The notes under the pieces are model-generated. The model saw only the letters and a program-made list of their open reading frames with translations. It ran no database searches and had not been told where the DNA came from. From Rugamonas rivuli (lineage in GTDB: Bacteria; Pseudomonadota; Gammaproteobacteria; Burkholderiales; Burkholderiaceae_D): a DNA stretch of 64,000 nucleotides. The stretch is taken from assembly GCF_009380165.1 (NCBI RefSeq), contig NZ_WHUF01000011.1:1-64000 (forward strand), in the 5' to 3' direction. Of this stretch, positions 50,806-58,865 are shown piece after piece. Numbering within the stretch: position 1 is the stretch's first letter; the number at the start of each line of letters is the position of its first letter. Position numbers and translations under genes: made by a program.

Positions 50806-51189
50806 ATGATGAAAAAAGTGTTTGCTGCGTTACTGCTGTGCGCCTCGGGCAGCGCCCTCGCCTACTCCTCATGCGGCTGGCATAGCGATCTCGAAGGCGT
50901 GCCCTGCCTGAGCCAGGAATACCAGCGGGCGCAGCGCGAGCTGAATGACCGCTACAGCTCCCTGACCCTCAGGCTGGACAACCGCGGCAGGGAGCAGCTC
51001 GAACGCAGCCAGCAGGAGTGGAAGAAAACCCGCGTCGAACGCTGCACCCGGCGCGAGGGCAACAGCATCTTCGTCGATCTGGACTGCGGCATCAGCCGAA
51101 CCGACACACGCACCCGCTTCCTGAAGGAGCGCCTGGATGAGTGCTACCGGTCGGGCTGCATCAACGAAAGGCTGAAAGAGCGGCCTTAA
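50806..51189 (+). CDS. LprI-like (DUF1311) small secreted protein
   Basis: A 127-residue protein. The signal peptide ends at GSALA. The mature domain has six cysteines or so in a pattern like LprI/DUF1311: CLSQEYQRAQRELNDRYSSL, a helical repeat RLDNRGREQLERSQQEWKKT with RVERCTRREG, and a late LDECYRSGCI. Proteins of this type inhibit lysozyme in some bacteria; here that is only a family-level suggestion. It is divergent from ubiE and converges with the hydrolase gene. Confidence 0.75.
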   Translation: MMKKVFAALLLCASGSALAYSSCGWHSDLEGVPCLSQEYQRAQRELNDRYSSLTLRLDNRGREQLERSQQEWKKTRVERCTRREGNSIFVDLDCGISRTDTRTRFLKERLDECYRSGCINERLKERP

Positions 51190-51202
51190 CGCTCACGGAG
51201 GC

Positions 51203-52501
51203 TCACTGCGCCGGCAGATGGCGCCAGGCCAGGCCGAGCGCCGTGCGCGGACGAAAACCCTTCCACAGCCCCGGATCGGGCTTGATGGTGCCGTCCGCGC
51301 CCAGCGGCGGCAGGTCCAGATAGGACTGGAACGGCTGCTGCTTGAGGTGAATGCCGAGGAAAGCCGTGACGAAATGCTGGTTGATGTTGTTGATGCGGCG
51401 GCTGTCCCACACCGGCTCGGCATAGGACTGGAAGTCGTCGAAGCTGACCAGCATGGCCGGCGACGGCGGATTCGGCGCGGAATTGTGGCGGCCGCCGATG
51501 TAGGTCAGCAGATAGCGGTCGGCGTGGATGGCGCCCTGGAACAGGCGCAGCACGCCGTCCTGGTAGCCGGCCACATCATCCTGGTCGCCGCTGACGAACA
51601 GCGTCGGCGTGCGAACGCCGGCCAAGCCGGCCGGCTCCCACACCTGATGCGCGCCGCCCCACGGTGCAAACGCCACCACGGCCTTGATGCGCGGATCGCG
51701 CCGCGCCTCGTACTGCGCGTTGCCCTGCTGGTTGACCGCCAGCTTGCCGCCTGGGACATACGCGGCCGCGACCGGACTGACGCCGGCGCCGACGGTGTTG
51801 AGCGCGCCGTAGCCGCCCATCGAATAGCCGACCAGTGCGGTGCTGTCTGCGTCGACCAGGCCGGACAGGAAATGGCCGCTGCCCGGCTTGGCCCAGGCGG
51901 CGACGGTTTGCAGCACGAACAGATCGTCCTGCGCGCGGTTGAGCAGCGTGCTGGCGAAGCCGGCCTTGTCGGCGCGGGTCGATTCGGGATGGTCGATGGC
52001 CACCACGATATAGCCTTTGGAGGCGAGGTTTTCGGTCAGGTAGCTCATCTGCAGGCGCGAGCCGGGATAGCCGTGCGAGACGATCACCAGCGGATAGCCG
52101 CCGGCCGGTGCGGTGGCAGCCGGGGCCAGCGGCGCGGCATCGCGGGCGGCGCGGCCGTTGAACTCGAACGGAGTGTTCGGCCGGGCTGGATCGTTGGGGC
52201 CGGAGCCGAGCACATCGGTATAAACGGTATGTTCTTTTTGGCCGGGCTGGAGCTTGGCCGGGTACCAGACTTCCAGCGTCAGCTTGCGGCTGTAGCGCGG
52301 GTTGGGCGTGGCGTCGCTGTAGCGCAGGATGTCGAGCTGATCGGCGTGCTCGGCCACCAGCGTGCGCACGCCAACCGGTGATGGACCGCGAGCCGCCAGC
52401 TCCGGCGCGTCAGGCCGCGCATCGCCGTAATACTCCTGAGCGCGCAGCGGCGCGACGATCAAGGCCAACGCCAGCAACAGTCCTTTGCAAACATCCTTCA
52501 T
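51203..52501 (-). CDS. Secreted alpha/beta hydrolase (PAF-acetylhydrolase / dienelactone-hydrolase-like)
   Basis: A 432-residue exported hydrolase. The signal peptide is MKDVCKGLLLALALIVAPLR. The core shows LEVWYPAKLQPG, YPLVIVSHGYPGSRLQMSYL, the strand YIVVAIDHPES and the nucleophile elbow VGYSMGGYGALN. Acid and His candidates occur in FVSGDQDDVAGY and IGGRHNSAP. ATG 52501 has GGGAG; ATGs further up give an unlikely N-terminus. The long N-terminal and C-terminal extensions match PAF-acetylhydrolase-like secreted esterases. The substrate is unknown. Confidence 0.8.
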   Translation of the reverse strand: MKDVCKGLLLALALIVAPLRAQEYYGDARPDAPELAARGPSPVGVRTLVAEHADQLDILRYSDATPNPRYSRKLTLEVWYPAKLQPGQKEHTVYTDVLGSGPNDPARPNTPFEFNGRAARDAAPLAPAATAPAGGYPLVIVSHGYPGSRLQMSYLTENLASKGYIVVAIDHPESTRADKAGFASTLLNRAQDDLFVLQTVAAWAKPGSGHFLSGLVDADSTALVGYSMGGYGALNTVGAGVSPVAAAYVPGGKLAVNQQGNAQYEARRDPRIKAVVAFAPWGGAHQVWEPAGLAGVRTPTLFVSGDQDDVAGYQDGVLRLFQGAIHADRYLLTYIGGRHNSAPNPPSPAMLVSFDDFQSYAEPVWDSRRINNINQHFVTAFLGIHLKQQPFQSYLDLPPLGADGTIKPDPGLWKGFRPRTALGLAWRHLPAQ

Positions 52502-52646
52502 GCCATCTCCCATCCCGCACAGTAAAACCGCCAACTATCCCACGGCGCTGTGACAGCTTGATGAAATGAAGGCGGGTTCGTTTGATCTATACGAAACCGC
52601 GAGCATCCGGACAGGCTAATCTGGCCGGAGCCACCAGAGGTCCGCC

Positions 52647-52815
52647 ATGCCGCCAACCGTCTATCTCGACACTTCAGTCATTTTGTACCTGACCGATCAT
52701 TGCCAACGCCGGACAACTCCGGCTACTGAGGGTACTGATCCACGCGCAAAGACTGCATCTCCCCGAGTTGGTAACACCCTTTGAACTGATGGAGAATCGC
52801 TATGAAAATATATGA
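52647..52815 (+). pseudogene. PIN-domain toxin (VapC-like) gene with large internal out-of-frame deletion
   Basis: The N-terminal start MPPTVYLDTSVILYLTD (52647 onward, with AGAGGT in front) holds the first catalytic Asp of a PIN domain. Soon after, in a different frame, the C-terminal end of the same family appears: IIANAGQLRLLRVL, then LPELVTPFELMEN, ending at 52815. In PIN toxins of this group the ends are normally about 100 residues further apart (IAN...  and CTPEELM near the C-terminus). An internal deletion with a frame change therefore removed the middle, including the remaining acidic residues. In the N-terminal frame translation ends after 45 codons. The product cannot be an active nuclease. 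Confidence 0.7.
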
Positions 52816-53092
52816 CGTGGAAATTCCTTCAGACCTGGAAATTCCTGAACTCGACGAAAATTCGCGGGCAGAGATCGATGCACTGCATGAAGAAATCGCA
52901 CGCGATAGGGCCGAACGCAAACGGCTGGCAGAGATGTCACCGTACAAGGATTTGGGGAAAGCCTGGCAACGGCCTTCGGTACAACAATGCGCTGAGCCAG
53001 AGCCATCCATCGATGTTGAAGCACTACGCCAGCTACCTCTGCATATACGGGCGATTTTTGCCTACGTGCTGCGCGAGCACGTCACGCGCTGA
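52802..53092 (+). CDS. Small acidic protein downstream of the PIN remnant
   Basis: A 96-residue soluble protein (MKIYDVEIPSDLEIPELDEN...). It is rich in Glu, Asp and Arg, with a helix ENSRAEIDALHEEIARDRAE and a C-terminal segment LPLHIRAIFAYVLREHV. Its ATG lies inside the last codons of the PIN remnant, so it was probably the second gene of the same operon, perhaps a partner or antitoxin-like protein. I do not recognise the family. It now lacks a functional toxin next to it. Confidence 0.55.
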   Translation: MKIYDVEIPSDLEIPELDENSRAEIDALHEEIARDRAERKRLAEMSPYKDLGKAWQRPSVQQCAEPEPSIDVEALRQLPLHIRAIFAYVLREHVTR

Positions 53093-53097
53093 CGCGC

Positions 53098-53523
53098 TTA
53101 ATGCTTGTGGCCGCAGCCCGTGTGGTTCTTCGAGCCCGGCCCGGTCAGCGTGACGCCGGTCTCTCGGCCGCTGTCGCCTTCGAAGCCGGATGCGTGCAGG
53201 CGGTCCATGTAGTTGGCCCACAGCGCGTCTTTTTCACTGCCCAGCTTGTACAGGTAATCCCAGGTGTACAAGCCCGTGTTGTGGCCGTCGGTGAAGGTCG
53301 GCTGCACCGCGTAGTTGCCCACCGGGTCCACCGCCGCGATGCCCACTTCGCGCTTGCCCACCTGTAGCACCTCCTGCCCTTCCCCATGTCCCTTCACCTC
53401 GGCCGACGGCGAATACACGCGCAGCAGCTCGAATGGGATCGAGAACGAAGCGCCGTCGTCAAATTCGATGTCCAGCACTTTGGACTTGTTGTGGACGGTC
53501 AGGCCAGTAGGTTGCTTACTCAT
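53098..53523 (-). CDS. DUF971-domain protein (gamma-butyrobetaine hydroxylase-like N-terminal domain)
   Basis: A 141-residue protein. The domain pattern is LTVHNKSKVLDIEFDDGASF followed by IPFELLRVYSPSAEVKGHG and, later, QPTFTDGHNTGLYTWDYLYK, where F.DGH.TG.Y.W is the signature. A His- and Cys-containing tail (NHTGCGHKH) may bind metal. The function is unknown; the domain occurs with iron-sulfur-related and quinone genes. It precedes ubiE in related genomes; here the accessory insertion at 50.8-53.1 kb lies between. It follows the HIT gene by three bases. Confidence 0.88.
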   Translation of the reverse strand: MSKQPTGLTVHNKSKVLDIEFDDGASFSIPFELLRVYSPSAEVKGHGEGQEVLQVGKREVGIAAVDPVGNYAVQPTFTDGHNTGLYTWDYLYKLGSEKDALWANYMDRLHASGFEGDSGRETGVTLTGPGSKNHTGCGHKH

Positions 53524-53526
53524 TGC

Positions 53527-53955
53527 TTATGCTTTCAAACGTTCGATAATCGCCGCGTGCAGGGCCGGCAGCAAGGCGCGGCGCGCAGCCAGCACTTCCG
53601 GCGCCGACGCCCGCTGCGCCACCGCCCAGGTCGGATTCGGGAAATGTGCATCGTCCACATAACGCGGAATCACATGCCAGTGCACATGTGGCGTCATATT
53701 ACCAAAGCTGGCCAGGTTGATCTTTTCCGGCGCCATCACCGCGCGCTGAGCGGACTCGACCGCCCATACCACCTCCATCACGCGGCTGCGTTCGGCCGGC
53801 GACAGATCGGTCATTTCCTTGACGTGGGCATTCCACACCACCCGCGTAAAGCCCGGGTACTCGGCCTCATCCACGGCAACCACCGACAAGCGGTCATCGC
53901 CCCAGATCAAAGCCGCACCCGGCGCTTCCAGCAGCTTGCACAGATCGCAGGCCAT
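53527..53955 (-). CDS. HIT-family nucleotide hydrolase/transferase
   Basis: A 142-residue protein. The histidine triad is HVHWHVIPRYVDD, near residues 92-104. The N-terminal CDLCKLL pair of cysteines and the FTRVVWNAHVKEMTDLSPAE region fit the HIT/Hint group. Such proteins hydrolyse adenosine phosphoramidates or dinucleotide polyphosphates. The start overlaps the stop of the large oxidoreductase gene by one base (TAATG), so the two are coupled. Confidence 0.9.
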   Translation of the reverse strand: MACDLCKLLEAPGAALIWGDDRLSVVAVDEAEYPGFTRVVWNAHVKEMTDLSPAERSRVMEVVWAVESAQRAVMAPEKINLASFGNMTPHVHWHVIPRYVDDAHFPNPTWAVAQRASAPEVLAARRALLPALHAAIIERLKA

Positions 53956-56900
53956 TACACCAGCACCCGTTCGATGCCGCCGTCGTTGGCGCGCTTGACG
54001 TAGTCGGCCATCCAGTTCTCGCCCAGCAGATGCTTGGCGATCTCGACCACGATGTAGTCGGCCGTCGTGCCCGCATCCTCACCGTAGCGCGAGACGCCGC
54101 CCAGGCAGGCCGGGCAGCTGGTCAGGATCTTCACTTCGCCTTCGAAGCCGTCGGCGCGCAGCTTGTCCGCGCCCTTGATGACTTCCTCTTCCTTGCGGAA
54201 GCGCACCTGCGTCGAAATGTCCGGACGCGCAATCATCAGCGTGCCCGAATCGCCGCAGCAACGGTCGTTCTTCTCGATCTTGACGTTGTCGTGCGTCTGG
54301 ATCAGCGTGTTGACGGTCTTGGTCGCTTCCTGCATCTTCATCGGCGTGTGGCAAGGCTCGTGGTACATATAGCGCGTGCCGGTCACGCCTTCCAGCCGGA
54401 CCTGCTTTTCCATCAAGTACTCATGGATGTCCATGATGCGGCAGCCCGGGAAGATCTTGTCGAACTCGTAGGTCGCCAGCTGGTCGTAGCAGGTGCCGCA
54501 CGAGACCAGCACGGTCTTGATGTCCAGATAGTTGAGCGTGTTCGCCATGCGGTGGAACAGCACGCGGTTATCGGTCATCATCTTCTCGGCCTTGTCGTAC
54601 TCGCCCGAGCCGCGCTGCGGATAGCCGCAGCACAAATAGCCCGGCGGCAGCACGGTCTGCACACCCACTTCCCACAGCATCGCTTGCGTGGCCAGGCCCA
54701 CCTGCGAGAACAGGCGCTCCGAACCGCAGCCAGGGAAGTAGAACACCGCTTCCGTATCGGCATTGGTGGCCTTGGGATTGCGGATGATAGGGATGACCTT
54801 GTCGTCCTCGATATCCAGCAAGGCGCGCGCGGTTTTCTTCGGCAGGCCGCCCGGCATTTTCTTGTTGATGAAGTGGATCACCTGCTCACGCACCTTCGGC
54901 TTGCCCACGGTCGGCGGCGGCGCCTTGGTCTGCTTCTTGGCGAATTTCTTCAGCAAGTCATTGCCCAGGCGCTGAGCCTTGTAGCCGATGCCCACCATCG
55001 CCGCGCGGGTGGCGTTGATGGTGGCCGGATCGGTGGCGTTGAGGAAGAACATCGCCGCCGACTTGCCGGGATTGAAGCTCTTCTTGTCCATCTTGCGCAG
55101 CAGGTTGCGCATGTTCATCGACACGTCGCCGAAGTCGATGTTGACCGGACAGGGCGTGACACATTTATGGCAGACCGTGCAGTGGTCGGCCACGTCCTCG
55201 AATTCTTCCCAGTGCTTGATCGAGATGCCGCGACGGGTCTGCTCTTCGTACAGGAAGGCTTCGATCAGCGACGAGGTCGCCAGGATCTTGTCGCGTGGCG
55301 AGTACAGCAGGTTGGCGCGCGGCACATGGGTCGAGCACACCGGCTTGCACTTGCCGCAACGCAGGCAGTCCTTGACGCTGTTGGCGATCTCGCCGATATC
55401 GCTTTGCTGCATGATCAGCGATTCGTGGCCCATCAGGCCGAACGATGGCGTGTAGGCGTTGGACAAATCGGCTTCCATGCCGGCCAGGTTCAGCAGCTTG
55501 CCCTTGTTGAAGCGGCCTTCCGGATCGACGCGCAGCTTGTAGTCGCGGAACGGGCCGATTTCCTCTTCGGTCAGGAACTCCAGCTTGGTGATGCCGATGC
55601 CGTGCTCGCCCGAGATCACGCCGTTGAGCGAACGGGCCAGCTTCATGATGCGCGCCACGGCCTGGTGCGCCAGTTGCAGCATCTCGTAGTGATCCGAGTT
55701 GACCGGCAGGTTGGTGTGTACATTGCCGTCGCCGGCGTGCATGTGCAGCGCCACGAACACGCGGCCGCGCAGCACGCGCTTGTGGATGGCGGTCGCTTCG
55801 TCGAGGATCAGCTTGTAGGCCGCGCCGTTGAAGATCTGGCGCAGCTGGGCGCGGATTTCCTGCTTCCAGGTGACGCGGATGGTGCGGTCCTGCACCACGT
55901 CGAACAAGGTCGCGTCCGGCTGAGTCTTCAAGCGTTCTTCAAACACCGGCAGCAGACGCTCCAGGCCCAGCTCGGCCAGTTGCGCGGTGACGACGGTCAG
56001 CGGCTTGTCCAGCTCGGCCAGCAGGAAGGTCCAGCGCGCGTGCACTTGCGTCAGCAGCGCTTGCGCTTGCTGCTCGCGGTCGCCCAGCATCTCTTCGTCG
56101 CCGACGGCGTCGTCGGCATCGTCACTCTTGCCGATCGGCAGATTGCCGGCGGCGAAGAACTGTTGCAGCTCCTCAGCCAGTTGCAGCTTGTTCTTGATCG
56201 ACAGTTCGATGTTGATGCGCTCGATGCCGTCGGTGTACTCGCCCATGCGGTTCAGCGGGATCACCACGTCTTCGTTGATCTTGAAGGCGTTGGTGTGCTT
56301 GGCGATGGCGGCGGTGCGGGCGCGGTCCAGCCAGAATTTCTTGCGCGCTTCCGGGCTGACGGCAACAAAGCCTTCACCCACGCGGGTATTGGCGATACGC
56401 ACCACTTCCGAGGCGGCCATGGCGACGGCGTTTTCATCGTCGCCGACGATGTCGCCGAACAGCGCCATCTTCGGCAGCACGCCGCGTTTCGACTTGGTGG
56501 CGTAGCCGACCGCGCGCAGGTAGCGCTCGTCCAGGTGCTCCAGGCCGGCCAGGCGCAGCGTGCTGAACTGCTCGCCCTTGGCCGGCAGGCCGTCCAGGTA
56601 ATTCTTGATTTCGACGATAGACGGAATCGCGTCGCGCGCCTGGCCAAAGAATTCCAGGCAGACGGTGCGGGCGAACTTCGGCATCTTGTGCAGAATCCAG
56701 CGGGCCGAGGTGATCAGGCCGTCGCAGCCTTCCTTCTGGATGCCCGGCAGGCCGGCCAGGAATTTGTCGGTGACGTCCTTGCCCAGGCCTTCCTTGCGGA
56801 ACTTGCGGCCTTCGATTTCCAGCAGCTCGGTCTTGAACGGTTCGCCTTTCGACTCGCCGCGCGCGGTCGGATGGGTCCACTCCAGCTTGAAGCGGGCCAG

Positions 56901-57962
56901 CGGCGTATCGTGAATCTTCGACAGGTTGTGGTCGAGGCGCGTGACTTCCAGCCAGTCGCCGTTCGGATCGACCATGCGCCACGAAGCCAGGTTGTCCAGC
57001 GCCGTGCCCCACAGCACGGCCTTCTTGCCGCCCGCGTTCATCGCGATATTGCCGCCGATGCAGGACGCGTGGGCCGAGGTCGGATCGACCGCGAACACGA
57101 AGCCGGCCTTCTCGGCCGCTTCGGATACCTTGTTGGTGATGACGCCGGCGCCGGTGTAGATGGTCGCGTAGTCGCGGTCCAGGCCGGGCAGCACCTTCAT
57201 TTCCACCGCGCCCATGTTGAGCAGCTTCTCGGTGTTGATGACGGCCGACATCGGCGTCAGCGGAATCGCGCCGCCGGTGTAGCCGGTGCCGCCGCCGCGC
57301 GGGATGATGGTCAGCCCCAGTTCGATACAGCCCTTGACCAGGCCGGCCATTTCTTCCTCGGTGTCCGGGGTCAGCACCACGAACGGATACTCGACGCGCC
57401 AGTCGGTGGCGTCGGTCACGTGCGAGATGCGCTTCATGCCGTCGAAGCAGATGTTGTGCTTGTCGGTGTAGCGGCCCAGCACCTTGTTGGTGCGCTTGCG
57501 CAGGTCGTAGACTTGCTTGAATTCTTCGCCGAAGTCGGCCACCGCCTTGCCGGCCGCGCGCAGCAGCTGGGCGACGTTGGTGCTGCGCAGGCGCGCGGCT
57601 TCGTCGCCGGTGTCATCGACGGTCAGGCGGCGCTTGTCCACTTCGGCCAGGCGGTGATGCAGCGCATCGATCAGTTCCTGGCGCCGTTTCGGGTTGTCCA
57701 GCATGTCGTCCTGCAGGTACGGATTGCGGCGGACTGCCCAGATATCGCCCAGCACTTCGTACAGCATGCGGGCCGAACGGCCGGTCTGGCGGGCGCCGCG
57801 CAGCGCGTCGAGCAAGCTCCACGATTCCTCGCCCAGCAGCCGGATGACGATCTCGCGATCGGAAAACGACGTGTAGTTATAAGGAATTTCGCGCAGGCGG
57901 ACAGCCTCCGGACCGTGGGGCGTTTCCGCCAGCAGAGCTTGAATTTGAGCAGGGGCATTCAT
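53955..57962 (-). CDS. DUF3683 / FAD-linked oxidase / Fe-S multi-domain oxidoreductase
   Basis: A 1335-residue fusion. The N-terminal DUF3683-type segment (about 1-150, IPYNYTSFSDREIVIRLLGE) leads into a FAD-binding PCMH domain with IIPRGGGTGYTGGAIPLTPM and a FAD-oxidase C domain ending near SGEHGIGITKLEFL. Two 4Fe-4S clusters follow: CLRCGKCKPVC and CTVCHKCVTPCPV. Two CCG domains close the protein (FPGCGSERLFSQ, LCCGYPQRGSGE, CGTCYDQLATY, EPCHTPMK, CCGDSGT, CPACLGG). This joins in one chain what GlcD and GlcF/LldE-type subunits do separately, so it probably oxidises D-lactate, glycolate or another 2-hydroxy acid and passes electrons to quinone. ATG 57962 is the chosen start. Confidence 0.92.
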   Translation of the reverse strand: MNAPAQIQALLAETPHGPEAVRLREIPYNYTSFSDREIVIRLLGEESWSLLDALRGARQTGRSARMLYEVLGDIWAVRRNPYLQDDMLDNPKRRQELIDALHHRLAEVDKRRLTVDDTGDEAARLRSTNVAQLLRAAGKAVADFGEEFKQVYDLRKRTNKVLGRYTDKHNICFDGMKRISHVTDATDWRVEYPFVVLTPDTEEEMAGLVKGCIELGLTIIPRGGGTGYTGGAIPLTPMSAVINTEKLLNMGAVEMKVLPGLDRDYATIYTGAGVITNKVSEAAEKAGFVFAVDPTSAHASCIGGNIAMNAGGKKAVLWGTALDNLASWRMVDPNGDWLEVTRLDHNLSKIHDTPLARFKLEWTHPTARGESKGEPFKTELLEIEGRKFRKEGLGKDVTDKFLAGLPGIQKEGCDGLITSARWILHKMPKFARTVCLEFFGQARDAIPSIVEIKNYLDGLPAKGEQFSTLRLAGLEHLDERYLRAVGYATKSKRGVLPKMALFGDIVGDDENAVAMAASEVVRIANTRVGEGFVAVSPEARKKFWLDRARTAAIAKHTNAFKINEDVVIPLNRMGEYTDGIERINIELSIKNKLQLAEELQQFFAAGNLPIGKSDDADDAVGDEEMLGDREQQAQALLTQVHARWTFLLAELDKPLTVVTAQLAELGLERLLPVFEERLKTQPDATLFDVVQDRTIRVTWKQEIRAQLRQIFNGAAYKLILDEATAIHKRVLRGRVFVALHMHAGDGNVHTNLPVNSDHYEMLQLAHQAVARIMKLARSLNGVISGEHGIGITKLEFLTEEEIGPFRDYKLRVDPEGRFNKGKLLNLAGMEADLSNAYTPSFGLMGHESLIMQQSDIGEIANSVKDCLRCGKCKPVCSTHVPRANLLYSPRDKILATSSLIEAFLYEEQTRRGISIKHWEEFEDVADHCTVCHKCVTPCPVNIDFGDVSMNMRNLLRKMDKKSFNPGKSAAMFFLNATDPATINATRAAMVGIGYKAQRLGNDLLKKFAKKQTKAPPPTVGKPKVREQVIHFINKKMPGGLPKKTARALLDIEDDKVIPIIRNPKATNADTEAVFYFPGCGSERLFSQVGLATQAMLWEVGVQTVLPPGYLCCGYPQRGSGEYDKAEKMMTDNRVLFHRMANTLNYLDIKTVLVSCGTCYDQLATYEFDKIFPGCRIMDIHEYLMEKQVRLEGVTGTRYMYHEPCHTPMKMQEATKTVNTLIQTHDNVKIEKNDRCCGDSGTLMIARPDISTQVRFRKEEEVIKGADKLRADGFEGEVKILTSCPACLGGVSRYGEDAGTTADYIVVEIAKHLLGENWMADYVKRANDGGIERVLV

Positions 57963-58184
57963 GTGAAATGGACTTGTAGACTGAACCCGGGAGGGCCATT
58001 CTAGCGTATTGCGGCGCACCACGCCGGAACAGCCTTAGACGGCCGAGGGGCTATCCGGGGTGCAACAACCCGCCAAAAATTTGCAAAATACCGCTTTTCT
58101 TGGCAATAACGGATAAATACCCGCTATAAAACTGAACGAAATTTATGTGCGACTGCAAATGGCAATATGATAAATTGCGCCAAA

Positions 58185-58676
58185 TTAGCTCAGCAATTGC
58201 CCGAGCCGGTGCCACACGCCGTCCGGCACGTACAACAGCAGCGAGGTCATGGTCAGGTAGCGCAGCAGTTTTCCGACCGCCATGTAGGCGATGCTGGGCC
58301 AGAAAGGCAGCTTGAGCCAGCCGCCCAGGGTGCACAGCGGATCGCCGATGCCTGGCAGCCAGGCCAGCAGCATGGTCTTGGCGCCGTAGCGCTCCAGCCA
58401 GTGGAACCAGCGGCTTTTGCGTTCCCTGGCGAAGGATTGCTTGGCCTGGTAGCCCATCCAGTAATCGACCGCGCCGCCCAGCGTATTGCCGACGGTGGCG
58501 ACGCCGATGACGCTCCAGAACAGGGCGGGATTGGCCTTGATGACGGCGAACACCGCCGGCTCGGAGCCCAGCGGCAGCAGCGTGGCGGAGATGAAGCTGA
58601 TGATGAAGACCGAGGTCAGGCCCACTTCCGGCGCAGCCAAAACGTGCAGCAGCCAGGCGATTGCAGAGTCGATCAT
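58185..58676 (-). CDS. YqaA-type (DedA-related) membrane protein
   Basis: A 163-residue inner-membrane protein with four to five helices. The YqaA/VTT pattern includes ISFISATLLPLGSEPAVFAV, VGNTLGGAVDYWMGY and LLAWLPGIGDPLCTLGGWLK, where LPGIGDPL.L..G is a DedA-family signature. ATG 58676 is chosen because the family N-terminus follows; the upstream in-frame extension is polar and unlike the family. DedA-related proteins are linked to lipid flipping and proton-dependent membrane homeostasis. It is divergent from ilvA. Confidence 0.88.
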   Translation of the reverse strand: MIDSAIAWLLHVLAAPEVGLTSVFIISFISATLLPLGSEPAVFAVIKANPALFWSVIGVATVGNTLGGAVDYWMGYQAKQSFARERKSRWFHWLERYGAKTMLLAWLPGIGDPLCTLGGWLKLPFWPSIAYMAVGKLLRYLTMTSLLLYVPDGVWHRLGQLLS

Positions 58677-58814
58677 CGGTTTCTTTGAGCGGGAGGAAAG
58701 GTGTCCATTATAATGAGTCGCACACCGCATGATTGAACAGTCCGGCCGCGCACCCATCCGCGCGCGGCCCGCGCCCCTGCTTCACCCGGTCACACGCCGG
58801 ATAGTTAGCACTGA

Positions 58815-58865
58815 ATGAGCAACGCCCCTTTGGGGTCCCGGAATCACTATGTTTGCAAACCATGA
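58815..58865 (+). promoter_or_regulatory. 16-codon upstream ORF coupled to ilvA
   Basis: The frame MSNAPLGSRNHYVCKP ends in a TGA that overlaps the ilvA start codon (ATGA). ilvA itself has no ribosome-binding site, so its translation may depend on this leader. There is no run of Ile, Leu, Val or Thr codons as in a classical attenuator peptide. Confidence 0.4.

Noticed and set aside
54030..58004. A 1324-codon open frame on the plus strand opposite the oxidoreductase
   Set aside because: Same antisense artefact; composition is typical of reversed GC-rich codons and no motif is present.
58825..58835. CCCC-TTT-GGGG hairpin in the ilvA leader as an attenuator
   Set aside because: The stem is only 4 bp with no U-run or alternative pairing; too weak to call.
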